Made by a program: the position numbers and the translations under genes. Positions 9,190 to 18,363 of a stretch of 60,924 bases of DNA are shown here, one piece after another. The DNA is from JALQUL01 sp964556425. GTDB lineage: Bacteria; Pseudomonadota; Gammaproteobacteria; Burkholderiales; Burkholderiaceae_C. The notes under the pieces were generated by a model. The model had not been told where the DNA came from. It saw only the letters and a list, made by a program, of their open reading frames with translations, and did no database searches. The stretch covers positions 1-60,924 of the forward strand of contig CAZKWC010000011.1 of NCBI GenBank assembly GCA_964556425.1. Reading direction: 5' to 3'. How positions within the stretch are numbered: position 1 is the stretch's first letter; every line of letters begins with the position of its first letter.

Positions 9190-9314
9190 GGTGGACTTTA
9201 TAGAGTGAGAGTTGGTAAAAATAAACGACCTGATTTTATTTTGATTCAAAAGCCCCATTCTAACTGTCAGGGTTGTGACAGCTCAAGTCAATTCCCACAC
9301 GGCCCTTTAGTTAT

Positions 9315-9353
9315 AAAAAAAGCCACCACCCCAATTTTTTGAGGATGGCAGCT
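9315..9353 (-). terminator. Intrinsic terminator of the acyl-CoA dehydrogenase gene
   Basis: Read on the minus strand, AGCTGCCATCCT pairs (with G-U pairs) to GGGTGGTGGCT, then a run of T. It lies just downstream of the stop at 9377. Confidence 0.75.
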
Positions 9354-9376
9354 TATATAAAAATTAACAACTAATC

Positions 9377-11167
9377 TTAGAAGCTATCGAGGGCCATTTC
9401 GCTCACGACATCACCACCAGCCACAATGCTATCGCGTAGGCTGCTAGTCCGTACCAAAATATGCTGGGCATAAAATTGTGCCGTGACCATTTTGGCAGTC
9501 ATAAAGGCGGCATCTTTACCTTTAGCTAGCTCTTGGCTTGCAGCCAAATAAGACCTAGCCATTTGCCAACCTGCAATCAAATTACCGGTAAGCATTAAAT
9601 AAGGCACAGAACCAGCAAAAGCCGCATTAGGATTGGATTTATAGTTAGCCACCATAAAGTCCACTACATCTAAGAAGGCTTGGCGAGCAGCACTTAAATT
9701 TTTAGCAATCAATAAAGCGGCGGGACTAGCTAAAGCATTGAGTTCTTGCTCGGTGGTTTCAATATTAGCTGCAATAGCTTTTACTGTTTTACCACCATCA
9801 CGAGTAGTTTTACGACCAATTAAGTCGTTAGCCTGAATGGCGGTAGTACCCTCGTAAATGGTTAAGATTTTGGCATCACGATAAAACTGGGCAGCCCCAG
9901 TTTCTTCGATAAAACCCATACCGCCATGAATTTGTACACCAAGACTAGTGACTTCTAAACTCATTTCGGTGCTGTAACCTTTAACGAGCGGAATTAAAAA
10001 CTCATAAAAAGCTTGGTTTTGTGCACGGGTGGCTTCATCTGGGTGAGCGTGAGCTGCGTCGTAAGCTGCCGCACCTACAGCGGCCATAGCCCTACATCCT
10101 TCTGTTAATGAGCGCATGGTCATTAACATACGCTTTACATCAGGGTGATGAATAATGGCAGCACTTCCTGGTTGTGAGCCATCGACTGGACGACTTTGTA
10201 CACGGTCTTTAGCAAATTTAGCGGCTTTTTGATAAGCGAGTTCGGCAATCGAAATTCCTTGTACACCTACTGCATAACGAGCTGCATTCATCATGATGAA
10301 CATATACTCAAGGCCACGGTTTTCTTGGCCTACTAAATAGCCAATCGCACCACCGTTATCACCATACTGCAACACAGCAGTTGGGCTGGCTTTAATACCC
10401 ATTTTGTGCTCAATACTTACGCAATGTACGTCGTTACGAGCACCTAATGAGCCATCGGTGTTAACCAAAAATTTTGGCACTACAAATAAGCTAATGCCCT
10501 TCACGCCTTCTGGTGCGCCAGCCACACGAGCCAACACCAAATGAATGATATTTTCGGCCATATCATGCTCACCCCAGGTGATGTAGATTTTGGTGCCAAA
10601 GACTTTAAATGTGCCGTCGGCCTGTGGTTCTGCACGAGTGCGTACTTGCGCTAAATCGCTACCAGCTTGTGGCTCGGTAAGATTCATAGTGCCAGTCCAT
10701 TGGCCTTCAATGAGTTTAGGCAAATAAATGGCTTTCATTTCATCGGAGCCTGCAGTGAGCAAAGCTTCGATGGCGCCATCACTGAGCATAGGACACAAAG
10801 CAAAACTCATATTGGCAGAGTTTTGCATTTCACCACAAAATGCACCAATTGTTTTGGGTAAACCTTGACCGTTAAACTCGGCGGGGTGTTGTAAACCTTG
10901 CCAACCACCTTCAACAAATTGTTCAAAGGCTTGTTTAAAACCAGGAGTACTGATGACGTTACCGTCTTTCCAAAAAGAAGGATTCACATCACCAAGACGA
11001 TTAAGGGGAGCTAAAACCCCTTCATTAAATTTAGCAGCTTCTTCTAATACGGCTTGTGCAGTGTCTAGGCCTGCATCTTCAAAACCGGGAATACTTGCAA
11101 TCGCCTCTATGTTGGCAAGGTGCTCAATATCAAATAACATATCTTTGACAGGTGCAACATAACTCAT
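9377..11167 (-). CDS. Acyl-CoA dehydrogenase, DmdC-type with extended N- and C-terminal domains
   Basis: FAD-dependent alpha,beta-dehydrogenation of an acyl-CoA, passing electrons to ETF. At 596 aa it is far longer than the roughly 380-aa classic enzymes. It has an N-terminal extension (MSYVAPVKDMLFDIEHL), the core signatures TEPQAGSDLAQVRTRA and GGMGFIEETGAAQFYRDAKI, and IYEGTTAIQANDL near the catalytic region, followed by a C-terminal helical domain. This architecture is shared by DmdC (3-methylmercaptopropionyl-CoA dehydrogenase) and many betaproteobacterial fatty-acyl enzymes, so the substrate is undecided. It lies downstream of etfB-etfA, the likely electron acceptor. A GGAG ribosome site precedes the start. 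Confidence 0.87.
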   Translation of the reverse strand: MSYVAPVKDMLFDIEHLANIEAIASIPGFEDAGLDTAQAVLEEAAKFNEGVLAPLNRLGDVNPSFWKDGNVISTPGFKQAFEQFVEGGWQGLQHPAEFNGQGLPKTIGAFCGEMQNSANMSFALCPMLSDGAIEALLTAGSDEMKAIYLPKLIEGQWTGTMNLTEPQAGSDLAQVRTRAEPQADGTFKVFGTKIYITWGEHDMAENIIHLVLARVAGAPEGVKGISLFVVPKFLVNTDGSLGARNDVHCVSIEHKMGIKASPTAVLQYGDNGGAIGYLVGQENRGLEYMFIMMNAARYAVGVQGISIAELAYQKAAKFAKDRVQSRPVDGSQPGSAAIIHHPDVKRMLMTMRSLTEGCRAMAAVGAAAYDAAHAHPDEATRAQNQAFYEFLIPLVKGYSTEMSLEVTSLGVQIHGGMGFIEETGAAQFYRDAKILTIYEGTTAIQANDLIGRKTTRDGGKTVKAIAANIETTEQELNALASPAALLIAKNLSAARQAFLDVVDFMVANYKSNPNAAFAGSVPYLMLTGNLIAGWQMARSYLAASQELAKGKDAAFMTAKMVTAQFYAQHILVRTSSLRDSIVAGGDVVSEMALDSF

Positions 11168-11222
11168 GATAGTTTTCTCCGAATAAAAAACAATTGGGGC
11201 TTAAAATGAAGCAGTTCGAGAA

Positions 11223-11254
11223 CAAAAAAAAAGGCATCGTTAATCGATGCCTTT
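11223..11254 (-). terminator. Intrinsic terminator after etfA
   Basis: 10-bp perfect stem AAAGGCATCG / CGATGCCTTT (11230-11239 with 11245-11254), 5-base loop, T run on the minus strand. It separates etfBA from the acyl-CoA dehydrogenase, which then needs read-through or its own promoter. Confidence 0.85.
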
Positions 11255-11270
11255 ATCTTACGCTTAGAGC

Positions 11271-12203
11271 TTACAACGCCTTGACCATTTCAGGTACAGC
11301 TGCAAATAAATCTGCTTCTAAACCGTAGTCTGCGACGCTAAAAATTGGGGCTTCAATATCTTTGTTGATAGCCACAATCACTTTACTGTCTTTCATACCA
11401 GCCAAATGCTGAATGGCGCCGCTAATACCGCATGCCACATACAATTGTGGAGCCACGATTTTACCAGTTTGACCCACTTGCCAATCGTTAGGTGCATAAC
11501 CTGCATCTACTGCGGCACGTGAAGCACCTAAGGCAGCACCTAATTTGTCAGCCAATGGAGTCATCACTTCAGTGAATTTTTCGCTAGAACCTAAAGCACG
11601 GCCACCAGAAACGATAATTTTGGCAGTCGTTAATTCTGGTCTGTCATTTTTAGCAATTTCACTACCTAAGAATTGAACTTTATCGAAAGCTGCAGCGGCT
11701 GCCACAGTTTCGGTGGTTGCAGAACCACCAGTAGAGGCTGCAGGGTCAAAACCAGTGGTACGCACTGTAATTACTTTTACTGCATCAAGGCTTTGCACTG
11801 TCGCCAATGCATTACCAGCATAAATAGTGCGCTCGAAAGTGTCTGCACTTACAACTTTATGAATGTCAGATACTTGGTTGACATCGAGTTTAGCCGCTAC
11901 ACGTGGTGCAATATTTTTGCCTGATGCAGTTGCAGCAAACAAAATATGTGAATAGTTAGCTGCCATTGACAACACTTGATTAGCAATGTTTTCGGCCAAG
12001 CCGTTGCCTAAATGAGGAGCATCGGCTTTAATCACTTTGCGCACACCGGCAATAGCAGCAGCTTGAGCAACAGCACCGTCACAAGCAGAACCAGCTACTA
12101 ACACATCTACTTCTGCACCACATTGCAATGCAGCACTTACGGCGTTTAATGTCGCGCCTTTAATTGAACCATTGTCATGCTCAGCAATTACTAAAGCAGT
12201 CAT
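11271..12203 (-). CDS. etfA: Electron transfer flavoprotein subunit alpha
   Basis: The FAD-binding subunit of the ETF heterodimer, which carries electrons from acyl-CoA and N-methyl-amino-acid dehydrogenases to the quinone pool. The 310-aa protein has the alpha-subunit C-terminal FAD signature region, KIVAPQLYVACGISGAIQHLAGMKDSKVIVAINKD, and the N-terminal nucleotide-binding-like half. It follows etfB with a 61-base gap, the conserved bacterial order etfB-etfA. Confidence 0.96.
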   Translation of the reverse strand: MTALVIAEHDNGSIKGATLNAVSAALQCGAEVDVLVAGSACDGAVAQAAAIAGVRKVIKADAPHLGNGLAENIANQVLSMAANYSHILFAATASGKNIAPRVAAKLDVNQVSDIHKVVSADTFERTIYAGNALATVQSLDAVKVITVRTTGFDPAASTGGSATTETVAAAAAFDKVQFLGSEIAKNDRPELTTAKIIVSGGRALGSSEKFTEVMTPLADKLGAALGASRAAVDAGYAPNDWQVGQTGKIVAPQLYVACGISGAIQHLAGMKDSKVIVAINKDIEAPIFSVADYGLEADLFAAVPEMVKAL

Positions 12204-12264
12204 GAGTCATCCTTTAATTGGTAAATCTAAAATATATGAAGATGAATAAAACAAAATAAAAATC

Positions 12265-13014
12265 TTAAATGACTTTTGCTTCGTTTTTAAGCTTCTCAAC
12301 CAAAGTGGCAACATCTGCTACTTTAATACCGGCCTTACGTTGTGCAGGTTCTGCAACATTGACGGTTTTTAAGTTGGATGCAACTGTTACGCCTAGGTCA
12401 GCAGTTTGCAAAACTTCTAAAGGCTTTTTCTTGGCCTTCATGATGTTAGGCAAAGTTACATAACGCGGCTCATTAAGACGCAAGTCTGTGGTGATAACCG
12501 CAGGCAATGTAAGCGTGAGAGTTTCAGAACCGCCATCTACTTCACGAGTAACGGTAGCGGTAGTACCAGAGATTTCGACTTTGCTTGCGAATGTGGCTTG
12601 TGGCCAGTCGGCTAAAGCAGCTAAGGTTTGACCTGTTTGATTGCAATCGTCATCAATGGCTTGTTTGCCTACAATGACCAAACCTGGTTGCTCTTTGTCG
12701 GCAACTGCTTTGAGCAATTTTGCCACTGTTAAAGGCTGCATTTCTTCAGCACATTCAACCAAAATACCACGGTCTGCACCAATGGCCATTGCAGTACGGA
12801 GTGTTTCTTGACACTGAGTAGGACCGCATGAAACCGCAATGATTTCAGTAACTACACCTTTTTCCTTGAGACGAACCGCTTCTTCAATAGCGATTTCATC
12901 AAAAGGATTCATACTCATTTTGACATTGGCGACATCTACGCCAGTGCCATCAGATTTAACGCGAACTTTAACGTTGTAATCTACAACGCGTTTGACGGCA
13001 ACCAAAACCTTCAT
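12265..13014 (-). CDS. etfB: Electron transfer flavoprotein subunit beta
   Basis: The AMP-binding partner of EtfA, 249 aa, the normal size. It begins MKVLVAVKRVVDYNVKVRVK, and has VKMSMNPFDEIAIEEAVRLKEKG and the beta-subunit signature around TREVDGGSETLTLTLPAVITTDLRLNEPRYVTLPNIMKAKKKP. It is first in the etfB-etfA transcript; the acyl-CoA dehydrogenase lies beyond a terminator hairpin. An unusually long non-coding region precedes it. ETF is also the known acceptor for mitochondrial dimethylglycine dehydrogenase, which is relevant to the catabolic block near the right end. Confidence 0.96.
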   Translation of the reverse strand: MKVLVAVKRVVDYNVKVRVKSDGTGVDVANVKMSMNPFDEIAIEEAVRLKEKGVVTEIIAVSCGPTQCQETLRTAMAIGADRGILVECAEEMQPLTVAKLLKAVADKEQPGLVIVGKQAIDDDCNQTGQTLAALADWPQATFASKVEISGTTATVTREVDGGSETLTLTLPAVITTDLRLNEPRYVTLPNIMKAKKKPLEVLQTADLGVTVASNLKTVNVAEPAQRKAGIKVADVATLVEKLKNEAKVI

Positions 13015-13743
13015 TATGTCATTCCCTCAAATGGATTGAATAAAAAGAAACAAAAAATTAAAAACTATTAAAAAAATTACCAAGCAATGACAAACATTGT
13101 TCAGGCATTTCGCAGCATCTTTTCATTCATTGTGCACTCTTGTAGTTAGAGAAAATTAACACATTTGTTTTTACTCTCTAGCTTTGCTAGGAGTGAAAAA
13201 AAAGCGCTAGTTCAGCTCAAACTTATTTCTGTGACAACAATTGAGTAGAGATACTGCTAGTTCCTAAAGACTTTAACCCAATTAGTAACTATTGCATTCT
13301 AACAACAACTAGCCTTGGATTAAAACCATAGCATTTTATTCTGCATTAAAAAACGATGTCTGACACAATGTCAATTGAGAGTCAATTAATAAAACTAACA
13401 ATTAATATAACTACTTGATATATAAAGATAAAATAGAAATTTTTAAAAATCTACACAAGGGAAAACACTCATAAAAATGTTTGAATTTGCTTCAATATCT
13501 TAAAACTTAGCTAAATTTACCCTTCTTGAGCTCAAGCATAGTCAAAAATGAAATACCTGTGTAAGAAACTTTCGACCCGAAATATCGACAAAACGACAGC
13601 TGAGTAAGGGTTTTATACCCATTAGTGACATCTGAGTTACCAGTATTACCCGCTTTAGATAGCCATTAGATCTTAGGCTGAAAGTAAAACCTATTGTTGT
13701 AGCGGGCTTAAAGAACTGGTTTTGTAATGAAATTAAATAGCGA
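13015..13743. other. Long non-coding region upstream of etfB
   Basis: More than 700 bases without an ORF I can support. It should hold the etfB promoter. Short hairpins such as GGGT-TTTA-TACCC near 13608 are present, but none is convincing as a known RNA. No repeats or tRNA-like folds were recognised. Confidence 0.4.
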
Positions 13744-13776
13744 TTTTTAAAAACTGGGCCAATACTACTGGCTCAA
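13744..13776 (-). terminator. Probable terminator of the DUF3579 gene
   Basis: On the minus strand, TTGAGCCA and TGGCCCAG pair with one mismatch around a 7-base loop, followed by TTTTT. Confidence 0.5.
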
Positions 13777-13787
13777 AAACCCAATTT

Positions 13788-14105
13788 TTATGGCTTATCT
13801 AAATCGGGCAAGACACAAAAATCAGAAACCACCAAATTATTGTCTTTAGCAAAGTTAAGTACAAAATCCCAAGCCATGGGCTCATACTCACGTAACTCTG
13901 AATTCACAATAACACAACGTACACCATTAATAACGGTAGGCTCACACCATGGGGAATAACTAATTTGACGACCTGGCTGGGCTCCGCCTGGTCGAAATTG
14001 ACTCATTACACCGGCAAGGCGCTCTGCCCAATCACTTGGCCTGAACTGTTTACCATCTGGGGTAAGGCCTTGAATGAGAATTTCCTTGTAAATGGGGGTT
14101 GACAT
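13788..14105 (-). CDS. DUF3579 family protein
   Basis: Small conserved protein of 105 aa known mainly from betaproteobacteria. Recognisable features are the opening KEILIQGLTPDGKQFRPSDWAERLAG, a central SPWCEPTVINGVRCVIV segment, and a closing acidic tail. No catalytic motif is evident and the function is unknown. I start at the ATG encoding MSTPIYKE; an upstream in-frame ATG would add 12 residues outside the conserved block. It is divergent from argD-argF, a neighbourhood I recall as recurring in Burkholderiales, which helps identification but does not prove a role in arginine synthesis. Confidence 0.82.
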   Translation of the reverse strand: MSTPIYKEILIQGLTPDGKQFRPSDWAERLAGVMSQFRPGGAQPGRQISYSPWCEPTVINGVRCVIVNSELREYEPMAWDFVLNFAKDNNLVVSDFCVLPDLDKP

Positions 14106-14477
14106 GTTGATGTTTGAGTTGAACTCTAATGGGCAATGCAATAGCGGTAGCTACTGATTGACAATTTAAAAAAAGATGTCACGCGGATAACGTGGAGGAC
14201 CTTGATTTTAACGCAGAGATTGCCTAATAATGAATTCCCTTAAAACTTAATTAAACTTACAAGTCAGTCAAAAGTAAGCCTATAACAAAGCTTTTGTTTT
14301 GAATCTACCTTGCAGGCCAAGCAAAGCGTATTTTTATATCGACTTCAAATCAAGTTATTTGAAATCTGCATTGATTAAACGGCCTTAGGCCTCATAAACA
14401 AACTACAATTATTAACTCATTTAATGCGACCGGTGTTCGCGGTGAATACCGAGCATTCAAACCAAATGGAGTCTTGT
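14106..14477. other. Divergent promoter region, DUF3579 gene / argD
   Basis: Non-coding region of about 370 bases that must carry both promoters. No clear ArgR-type palindrome was identified by eye. An in-frame ATG at 14424 upstream of argD is not used in my annotation. Confidence 0.4.
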
Positions 14478-15674
14478 ATGCCTTTAGCCCCTCTAGAAAA
14501 CTCACCTTATTTAATGAACACCTACGGACGTGTACCCATTGCATTAACACGTGGTCAAGGATGTGAAGTGTGGGACACTGAGGGCCGACGATACCTAGAT
14601 GGCTTATCAGGGATTGCGGTCAATACATTAGGACACAATCATCCTGAGTTAGTACCAGCATTGCAAGATCAGCTTGCCCAAATGATTCATTGCAGCAACT
14701 ACTATCATATTCCTGGCCAAGCCCAATTGGCAGAAAAATTAGTGCAATTATCGGGTTTATCAAAAGCATTCTTTTGCTCGACTGGCCTAGAAGCCAACGA
14801 AGCAGCCCTTAAATTAGCCCGTAAATTTGGTCACGATAAAGGCATTGAAAACCCTGAAATTGTGGTCTTTGAAAAAGCTTTTCATGGCCGAAGTATTGCC
14901 ACCTTAAGCGCTACAGGTAATCCAAAAGTACAAGTTGGTTTTGGGCCTTTGGTGGGTGGTTTTATCCGTGTTCCATTTAACGATATCGAAGCTATAAAAG
15001 CAGCAACGGCCAATAATCCTAATGTGGTAGCAGTATTTTTTGAAACCATTCAAGGCGAAGGCGGTGTGAACCCTGCACGGGTTGATTTTTTAAAACAAGT
15101 ACGTGCATTTTGTGATGAGCGCGATTGTTTATTAATGATTGACGAAGTGCAAAGTGGTATGGGCCGAACTGGTAAATGGTTTGCCCATCAATGGGCAGGA
15201 ATTTTGCCAGACGTTATGCCACTTGCTAAGGGTTTAGGCTCTGGTGTTCCGATTGGTGCAGTGGTAGTAGGCCCTAAGGCGGCTAACATTTTCCAACCTG
15301 GCAATCATGGCACCACTTTTGGTGGTAACCCATTGGCTATGCGTGCTGGATTAGAAACTATTCGCATCATGGAAAAACATGACTTGGTCAATCAGGCACT
15401 TGTAAAAGGCAATTATTTGCAAAACGGCTTGCGTGAAAAGTTAGCCTCTACCGCTGGTGTTAAAGAAATAAGAGGCCAAGGCTTAATGGTAGGCATTGAA
15501 CTCGATCGCCCTTGCGCTCAATTGGTCAATGACGCAGTAGAAGCTGGCTTGTTATTAAGCGTAACTGCTGACAGTGTGGTTAGACTCTTACCCGCCTTAA
15601 TTATGAGCACTAGCGAGCTAGATGAATTAGTCAGCATTTTAGTGCCCCTTATTCAGAAATTTTTGTCAAAGTAA
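14478..15674 (+). CDS. argD: Acetylornithine aminotransferase
   Basis: PLP-dependent class III aminotransferase (398 aa) converting N-acetylglutamate 5-semialdehyde to N2-acetylornithine; homologues also serve in lysine synthesis. STGLEANEAALKLAR marks the cofactor phosphate region, LLMIDEVQSGMGRTG the Asp that contacts the pyridine nitrogen, and LAKGLGSGVPIGA the Schiff-base Lys. ATG at 14478 is chosen because GGAG lies six bases before it and MPLAPLENSPYLMNTYGR is the normal N-terminus. It is 11 bases from argF, so the two are co-transcribed. Confidence 0.95.
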   Translation: MPLAPLENSPYLMNTYGRVPIALTRGQGCEVWDTEGRRYLDGLSGIAVNTLGHNHPELVPALQDQLAQMIHCSNYYHIPGQAQLAEKLVQLSGLSKAFFCSTGLEANEAALKLARKFGHDKGIENPEIVVFEKAFHGRSIATLSATGNPKVQVGFGPLVGGFIRVPFNDIEAIKAATANNPNVVAVFFETIQGEGGVNPARVDFLKQVRAFCDERDCLLMIDEVQSGMGRTGKWFAHQWAGILPDVMPLAKGLGSGVPIGAVVVGPKAANIFQPGNHGTTFGGNPLAMRAGLETIRIMEKHDLVNQALVKGNYLQNGLREKLASTAGVKEIRGQGLMVGIELDRPCAQLVNDAVEAGLLLSVTADSVVRLLPALIMSTSELDELVSILVPLIQKFLSK

Positions 15675-15685
15675 GTGACAGCATC

Positions 15686-16594
15686 ATGAAACATTATTTG
15701 CAATTTAAAGATTTTTCGGCCAACGAATACACTTATTTATTTGACCGTGCAGCGCTTATAAAAAAGCGGTTTAAAGAGTATGTGAAGCATCAAACTTTAA
15801 CTGACCGCACTCTTGCCATGATTTTTGAAAAAGCGTCTACTCGCACTCGTGTGAGTTTTGAAGCGGGCATGTATCAACTCGGTGGCAGTGTAGTGCATTT
15901 AACCACTGGTGACAGCCAATTAGGTCGCTCTGAGCCCATTGAAGACTCGGCTAAAGTCATCAGTCGTATGGTCGATTTGGTCATGATTCGCACTTTTGAA
16001 CAAACCAAAATCGAGCGCTTTGCTTCGCAGTCTAGAGTGCCTGTTATTAACGGCTTAACCAATGAATTTCATCCTTGCCAAATTTTGGCCGATATTTTTA
16101 CCTTCATAGAGCACCGTGGCCCTATTGCTGGTAAAACAGTGGCCTGGATTGGTGACGGTAACAACATGGCCAATACCTGGTTGCAAGCAGCTGAAATCCT
16201 CGATTTTAAAGTGCATATTAGTTGCCCTAGTGGTTACGAAATTAACGAGCAAGTAGCAGGCCTTGCCGGGCATGATCATTACCAGGTTTTCTCTGATCCA
16301 CGTCAAGCTTGTGTTGGCGCTGATCTAGTGACCACTGATGTTTGGACAAGCATGGGTTATGAGGCTGAAAATGAAATCCGTATGGCGGCTTTTAAAGACT
16401 GGAAAGTCGATAATGCGATGATGGCTTTAGCTAAAAAAGAAGCCTTGTTTATGCATTGTTTACCCGCACACCGCGGCGAAGAAGTCGATGCTGATGTGAT
16501 TGATGGACCGCAATCTGTGGTCTGGGATGAAGCCGAAAATCGAATGCATGTACAAAAAGCGTTAATGGAATATTTATTACTCGACAAACTATAA
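15686..16594 (+). CDS. argF: Ornithine carbamoyltransferase
   Basis: Transfers the carbamoyl group from carbamoyl phosphate to ornithine, giving citrulline. The 302-aa protein has the carbamoyl phosphate site FEKASTRTRVSFE, the HPCQ motif (EFHPCQILAD), and the ornithine-side MHCLPAHRGEEV. Its length matches anabolic bacterial OTCases. It follows argD closely, and a strong bidirectional terminator ends the unit. Confidence 0.97.
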   Translation: MKHYLQFKDFSANEYTYLFDRAALIKKRFKEYVKHQTLTDRTLAMIFEKASTRTRVSFEAGMYQLGGSVVHLTTGDSQLGRSEPIEDSAKVISRMVDLVMIRTFEQTKIERFASQSRVPVINGLTNEFHPCQILADIFTFIEHRGPIAGKTVAWIGDGNNMANTWLQAAEILDFKVHISCPSGYEINEQVAGLAGHDHYQVFSDPRQACVGADLVTTDVWTSMGYEAENEIRMAAFKDWKVDNAMMALAKKEALFMHCLPAHRGEEVDADVIDGPQSVVWDEAENRMHVQKALMEYLLLDKL

Positions 16595-16615
16595 ATTATT
16601 TTTTGTTTTGATCAA

Positions 16616-16657
16616 TAAAAAAGGCACTGCGATTTTGATTCGCAGTGCCTTTTTTTA
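16616..16657. terminator. Bidirectional terminator between argF and ettA
   Basis: 11-bp perfect stem AAGGCACTGCG / CGCAGTGCCTT (16621-16631 with 16641-16651), 9-base loop, flanked by A and T runs. It serves both converging genes. Confidence 0.92.
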
Positions 16658-16701
16658 AGCTTCAACACCCTTCTTAAAAGGACGTTGTAAGCCTTAATTG
16701 C

Positions 16702-18363
16702 TTATTTGAGCGCTTTAAAGCGAACTCTTTGTGGCTTAGCCGCATCATCACCCAAACGACGACGTTTGTCGGCTTCGTATTCTTGGTAATTGCCATCAAA
16801 GAAGTTCCATTGGCTATCGCCTTCGCAAGCCAAAATATGAGTGGCAATACGATCAAGGAACCAGCGATCATGAGAAATCACCATCACTGAGCCAGCAAAC
16901 TCTAACAAAGCGTCTTCTAGGGCGCGTAATGTTTCAACGTCAAGGTCATTAGAAGGTTCATCAAGCAATAATACGTTACCGCCAGCAATCAGGGTTTTAG
17001 CTAAATGCAAACGACCACGTTCACCACCGGACAATGTACCTACACGTTTTTGCTGATCGGAGCCGTTAAAGTTAAAGCGACCGCAATAAGCACGACTTGG
17101 CATAGTGAACTTGCCAACGGTTAATAAATCTAATCCGCCAGAAACATCTTCCCAAACCGTTTTTTCACTTTCGAGTTGATCACGTGATTGATCTACATAA
17201 GCGATTTTAACGGTAGGACCGACTTTTACCGTGCCAGTATCAGGTTGTTGCAAACCTGTGATCATACGGAACAAAGTAGATTTACCAGCGCCGTTAGGGC
17301 CAATAATACCGACGATAGCGCCAGCAGGTACTTTAAAGCTGAGGTTATCAATTAATAAGCGATCACCAAAGGATTTGCTCACGTTGGTGAATTCAAAAAC
17401 TTCATTACCTAAACGATCGGCCACCGGGATAAAGATCTCGTTGGTTTCGTTGCGTTGTTGGTATTCGTAATCAGACAATTCTTCGAAGCGAGCCAAACGT
17501 GACTTACTCTTGGCTTGACGACCCTTGGCATTTTGACGTGACCATTCCAACTCTTTTTGCAAAGCTTTTGAACGGGCTTCTTCGCCTTTTTGTTCTTGGC
17601 GTAAACGTTCTTGTTTTTGGGTTAACCAATCGCTGTAATTACCCTTGTACGGAATACCTGCACCACGGTCAAGTTCTAAAATCCATTCGGCCGCATTATC
17701 TAAGAAATAACGGTCATGGGTAATAGCCACCACAGTGCCTGAGTAACGTTGTAAGAACTGCTCTAACCAATCAACTGATTCTGCATCCAAGTGATTGGTT
17801 GGCTCGTCGAGTAACAACATATCGGGCTTGCTGAGCAATAATTTGCAAAGCGCAACTCGGCGTTTTTCGCCACCAGACAACAGGCCAATTTTTGCATCCC
17901 AAGGAGGTAAGCGAAGTGCATCAGCAGCAATTTCAAGTTGATGCTCTGAGTCGGTACCAGAGGCAGAAATAATCGCTTCTAGACGGGCTTGCTCGGCTGC
18001 TAAAGCGTCAAAGTCAGCGTCTTCTTCTGCGTAAGCGGCATAAACATCTTCTAATTTAGCTTTTGCAGTAATTACATCTCCCATGGCCTCTTCAACTGCC
18101 TGACGTACAGTGAATTCTGGGTTGATGTGTGGCTCTTGAGGTAAATAACCAATATTGAGGTCAGGCATTGGAATTGCTTCACCATCATATTCTTTATCTA
18201 CACCGGCCATGATTTTGAGCAAGGTGGACTTACCAGAGCCGTTGGTACCTAAAACACCAATCTTTGCACCTGGGAAAAAGCTTAAAGATATATTTTTAAG
18301 AATTTGACGTTTGGGTGGGACAGTTTTACTGACCCTATTCATGGAAAATACGTACTGAGCCAT
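16702..18363 (-). CDS. ettA: ABC-F translational throttle ATPase EttA
   Basis: Ribosome-associated ABC-F protein of 553 aa, binding the E site and gating the first elongation steps according to ATP/ADP ratio. There are two ABC domains. The first has Walker A GTNGSGKST (39-47), signature LSGGEKRRVAL and Walker B LLLDEPTNHLD. The second has GPNGAGKST, LSGGERGRL and LLLDEPSNDLD. The charged linker between them (QNAKGRQAKSKSRLARFEEL) fits the EttA P-site tRNA interaction motif. There are no membrane segments, which excludes a transporter. The opening MAQYVFSMNRVSK is typical of EttA. Confidence 0.95.
   Translation of the reverse strand: MAQYVFSMNRVSKTVPPKRQILKNISLSFFPGAKIGVLGTNGSGKSTLLKIMAGVDKEYDGEAIPMPDLNIGYLPQEPHINPEFTVRQAVEEAMGDVITAKAKLEDVYAAYAEEDADFDALAAEQARLEAIISASGTDSEHQLEIAADALRLPPWDAKIGLLSGGEKRRVALCKLLLSKPDMLLLDEPTNHLDAESVDWLEQFLQRYSGTVVAITHDRYFLDNAAEWILELDRGAGIPYKGNYSDWLTQKQERLRQEQKGEEARSKALQKELEWSRQNAKGRQAKSKSRLARFEELSDYEYQQRNETNEIFIPVADRLGNEVFEFTNVSKSFGDRLLIDNLSFKVPAGAIVGIIGPNGAGKSTLFRMITGLQQPDTGTVKVGPTVKIAYVDQSRDQLESEKTVWEDVSGGLDLLTVGKFTMPSRAYCGRFNFNGSDQQKRVGTLSGGERGRLHLAKTLIAGGNVLLLDEPSNDLDVETLRALEDALLEFAGSVMVISHDRWFLDRIATHILACEGDSQWNFFDGNYQEYEADKRRRLGDDAAKPQRVRFKALK

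Noticed and set aside
13600..13640. Structured RNA around GGGT-TTTA-TACCC
   Set aside because: Only a 4-5 bp stem with no supporting helices or known motif; too weak to call.
16702..18363. ABC transporter ATPase
   Set aside because: Two ABC domains in one chain, an EttA-like linker and no membrane partner indicate an ABC-F translation factor.
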